This document shows positions 63,696 through 64,000 of a DNA stretch of 64,000 bases, in pieces. Source of the DNA: Oscillospiraceae bacterium (lineage in GTDB: Bacteria > Bacillota > Clostridia > Oscillospirales > Acutalibacteraceae). Under the pieces are notes generated by a model that did not search any database, had not been told where the DNA came from, and saw nothing but the letters and a program-made list of their open reading frames with translations. Location of the stretch: positions 1 to 64,000 of the forward strand of contig SVQA01000001.1 in assembly GCA_015065545.1 (NCBI GenBank), read 5' to 3'. The number at the start of each line of letters is the position of its first letter. Positions within the stretch are counted from its first letter, which is position 1. A program made the position numbers and the translations under genes.

Positions 63696-63724
63696 TTATT
63701 AAGCTCAAAATTTTATCAAGGACA

Positions 63725-63760
63725 ACACCTCTTGTGTATGATACACAGGAGGTGTTTTTT
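63725..63760 (+). terminator. Terminator hairpin whose 3' arm carries the next ribosome binding site
   Basis: ACACCTC...GAGGTGT outer stem and TGTGTAT/GATACACA inner stem, then TTTTTTT. AGGAGGTG (63747-63754) within the 3' arm is an ideal ribosome binding site for the TTG at 63760, so folding would also block translation. Confidence 0.75.
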
Positions 63761-64000
63761 TGTTTAAAAAGATTATAAGAAATAAATTTATCTTAATTCT
63801 GATTCGTATTTTATGCTTAAACTTTATTGTTATTATTATGTTTTTTATTTTATTTGAGTGCAAAGCAAGAGATTTAGTACATAATCTGGTAGATAATGAA
63901 CTGGAAATTCACGCAATGAACGCAATTGATGAGGCTGTATATGACGTTTTATCAGAATATCCTGTAGAGTATACAAGTCTGATTAAATCCGAAAAGAGTG
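63760..64000 (+). CDS. yunB: Probable sporulation protein YunB, 5' part (cut by window end)
   Basis: Open frame to the window end from TTG at 63760, five bases after AGGAGGTG. It encodes a basic N-terminus (FKKIIRNK), one membrane segment (about 9-32) and DNELEIHAMNAIDEAVYDVL, a motif seen in YunB family proteins after their signal anchor. An in-frame ATG at 63838 lacks a ribosome binding site and would remove the anchor. Identity rests on topology and this short motif. Confidence 0.6.
   Translation, partial: MFKKIIRNKFILILIRILCLNFIVIIMFFILFECKARDLVHNLVDNELEIHAMNAIDEAVYDVLSEYPVEYTSLIKSEKS

Noticed and set aside
1..64000. CRISPR array or defence island
   Set aside because: No regularly spaced short repeats were seen. 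Only a CPBP protease and a small HTH protein recall defence or immunity families, and both stand in housekeeping contexts.

Overview
The window is a stretch of housekeeping chromosome from a low-to-moderate GC, spore-lineage member of the Clostridia (Bacillota), probably a gut Oscillospiraceae/Ruminococcaceae-type anaerobe. The evidence for this is Spo0A next to SpoIVB, a BofA-like protein, a probable YunB, DUF4364, a CD1247-type protein, strong AGGAGG ribosome binding sites, many TTGACA-17-TATAAT promoters, and REP-like repeats of the kind seen in ruminococci. No rRNA, CRISPR array, intact insertion sequence or prophage was found. The genus call is inference.

Layout. 0-5 kb: a RodA/FtsW protein (minus strand), then fhs, tsaE, tsaB and rpiB, and a tRNA-Leu(CAA) on the minus strand. 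5-14 kb: mntP, then a purine-salvage block made of an ATP-PPase-only GMP synthase, xpt and a four-gene BMP-type nucleoside ABC transporter. This block is interrupted right after guaA by an accessory patch at 6.83-8.2 kb: two ~300-bp direct repeats flanking an orphan gene, each repeat carrying an inverted copy of the guaA 3' end. 14-19.5 kb: a VTT-domain membrane protein, azlC/azlD, an OhrR-type regulator, radC, a UDP-GlcNAc 2-epimerase and an M18 aminopeptidase. 19.7-31 kb: uvrB, a divergent parE/parC pair, secG, a BofA-like gene, DUF4364, nfeD with an SPFH protein, and a copper ATPase fused to a CopZ-like domain. 31-37 kb: spo0A and spoIVB (minus), cca, the RNase P RNA gene, pncB (minus) and a tiny HTH protein. 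37-42 kb: murD, a GNAT protein, a methionine gamma-lyase-family enzyme, and tadA with a CPBP protease (minus).

42-64 kb is almost entirely information-processing genes on the plus strand: infC-rpmI-rplT behind an attenuator-like leader, an rRNA methyltransferase, dprA-topA-trmFO, plsX-rnc-radical SAM-smc-ftsY, rdgB-yhbY-nadD-yqeK-rsfS-leuS, rpsU, an aminopeptidase P with efp, the Cys/Asp-rich CD1247-like protein, and the start of a probable yunB cut by the window edge. Many neighbours overlap by 1-14 bases, which suggests translational coupling.

The least ordinary signals are: the guaA-adjacent repeat/orphan patch; the in-frame CopA-CopZ fusion that keeps an internal ribosome binding site; two apparent AUU starts (infC, and the radical SAM gene that has no canonical start in front of its cluster motif); Spo0A with an altered acidic pocket; a Spo0A-box-like site between the -35 and -10 of the VTT gene; and a terminator hairpin whose 3' arm contains the ribosome binding site of yunB. 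I did not find a clearly new multi-gene system.
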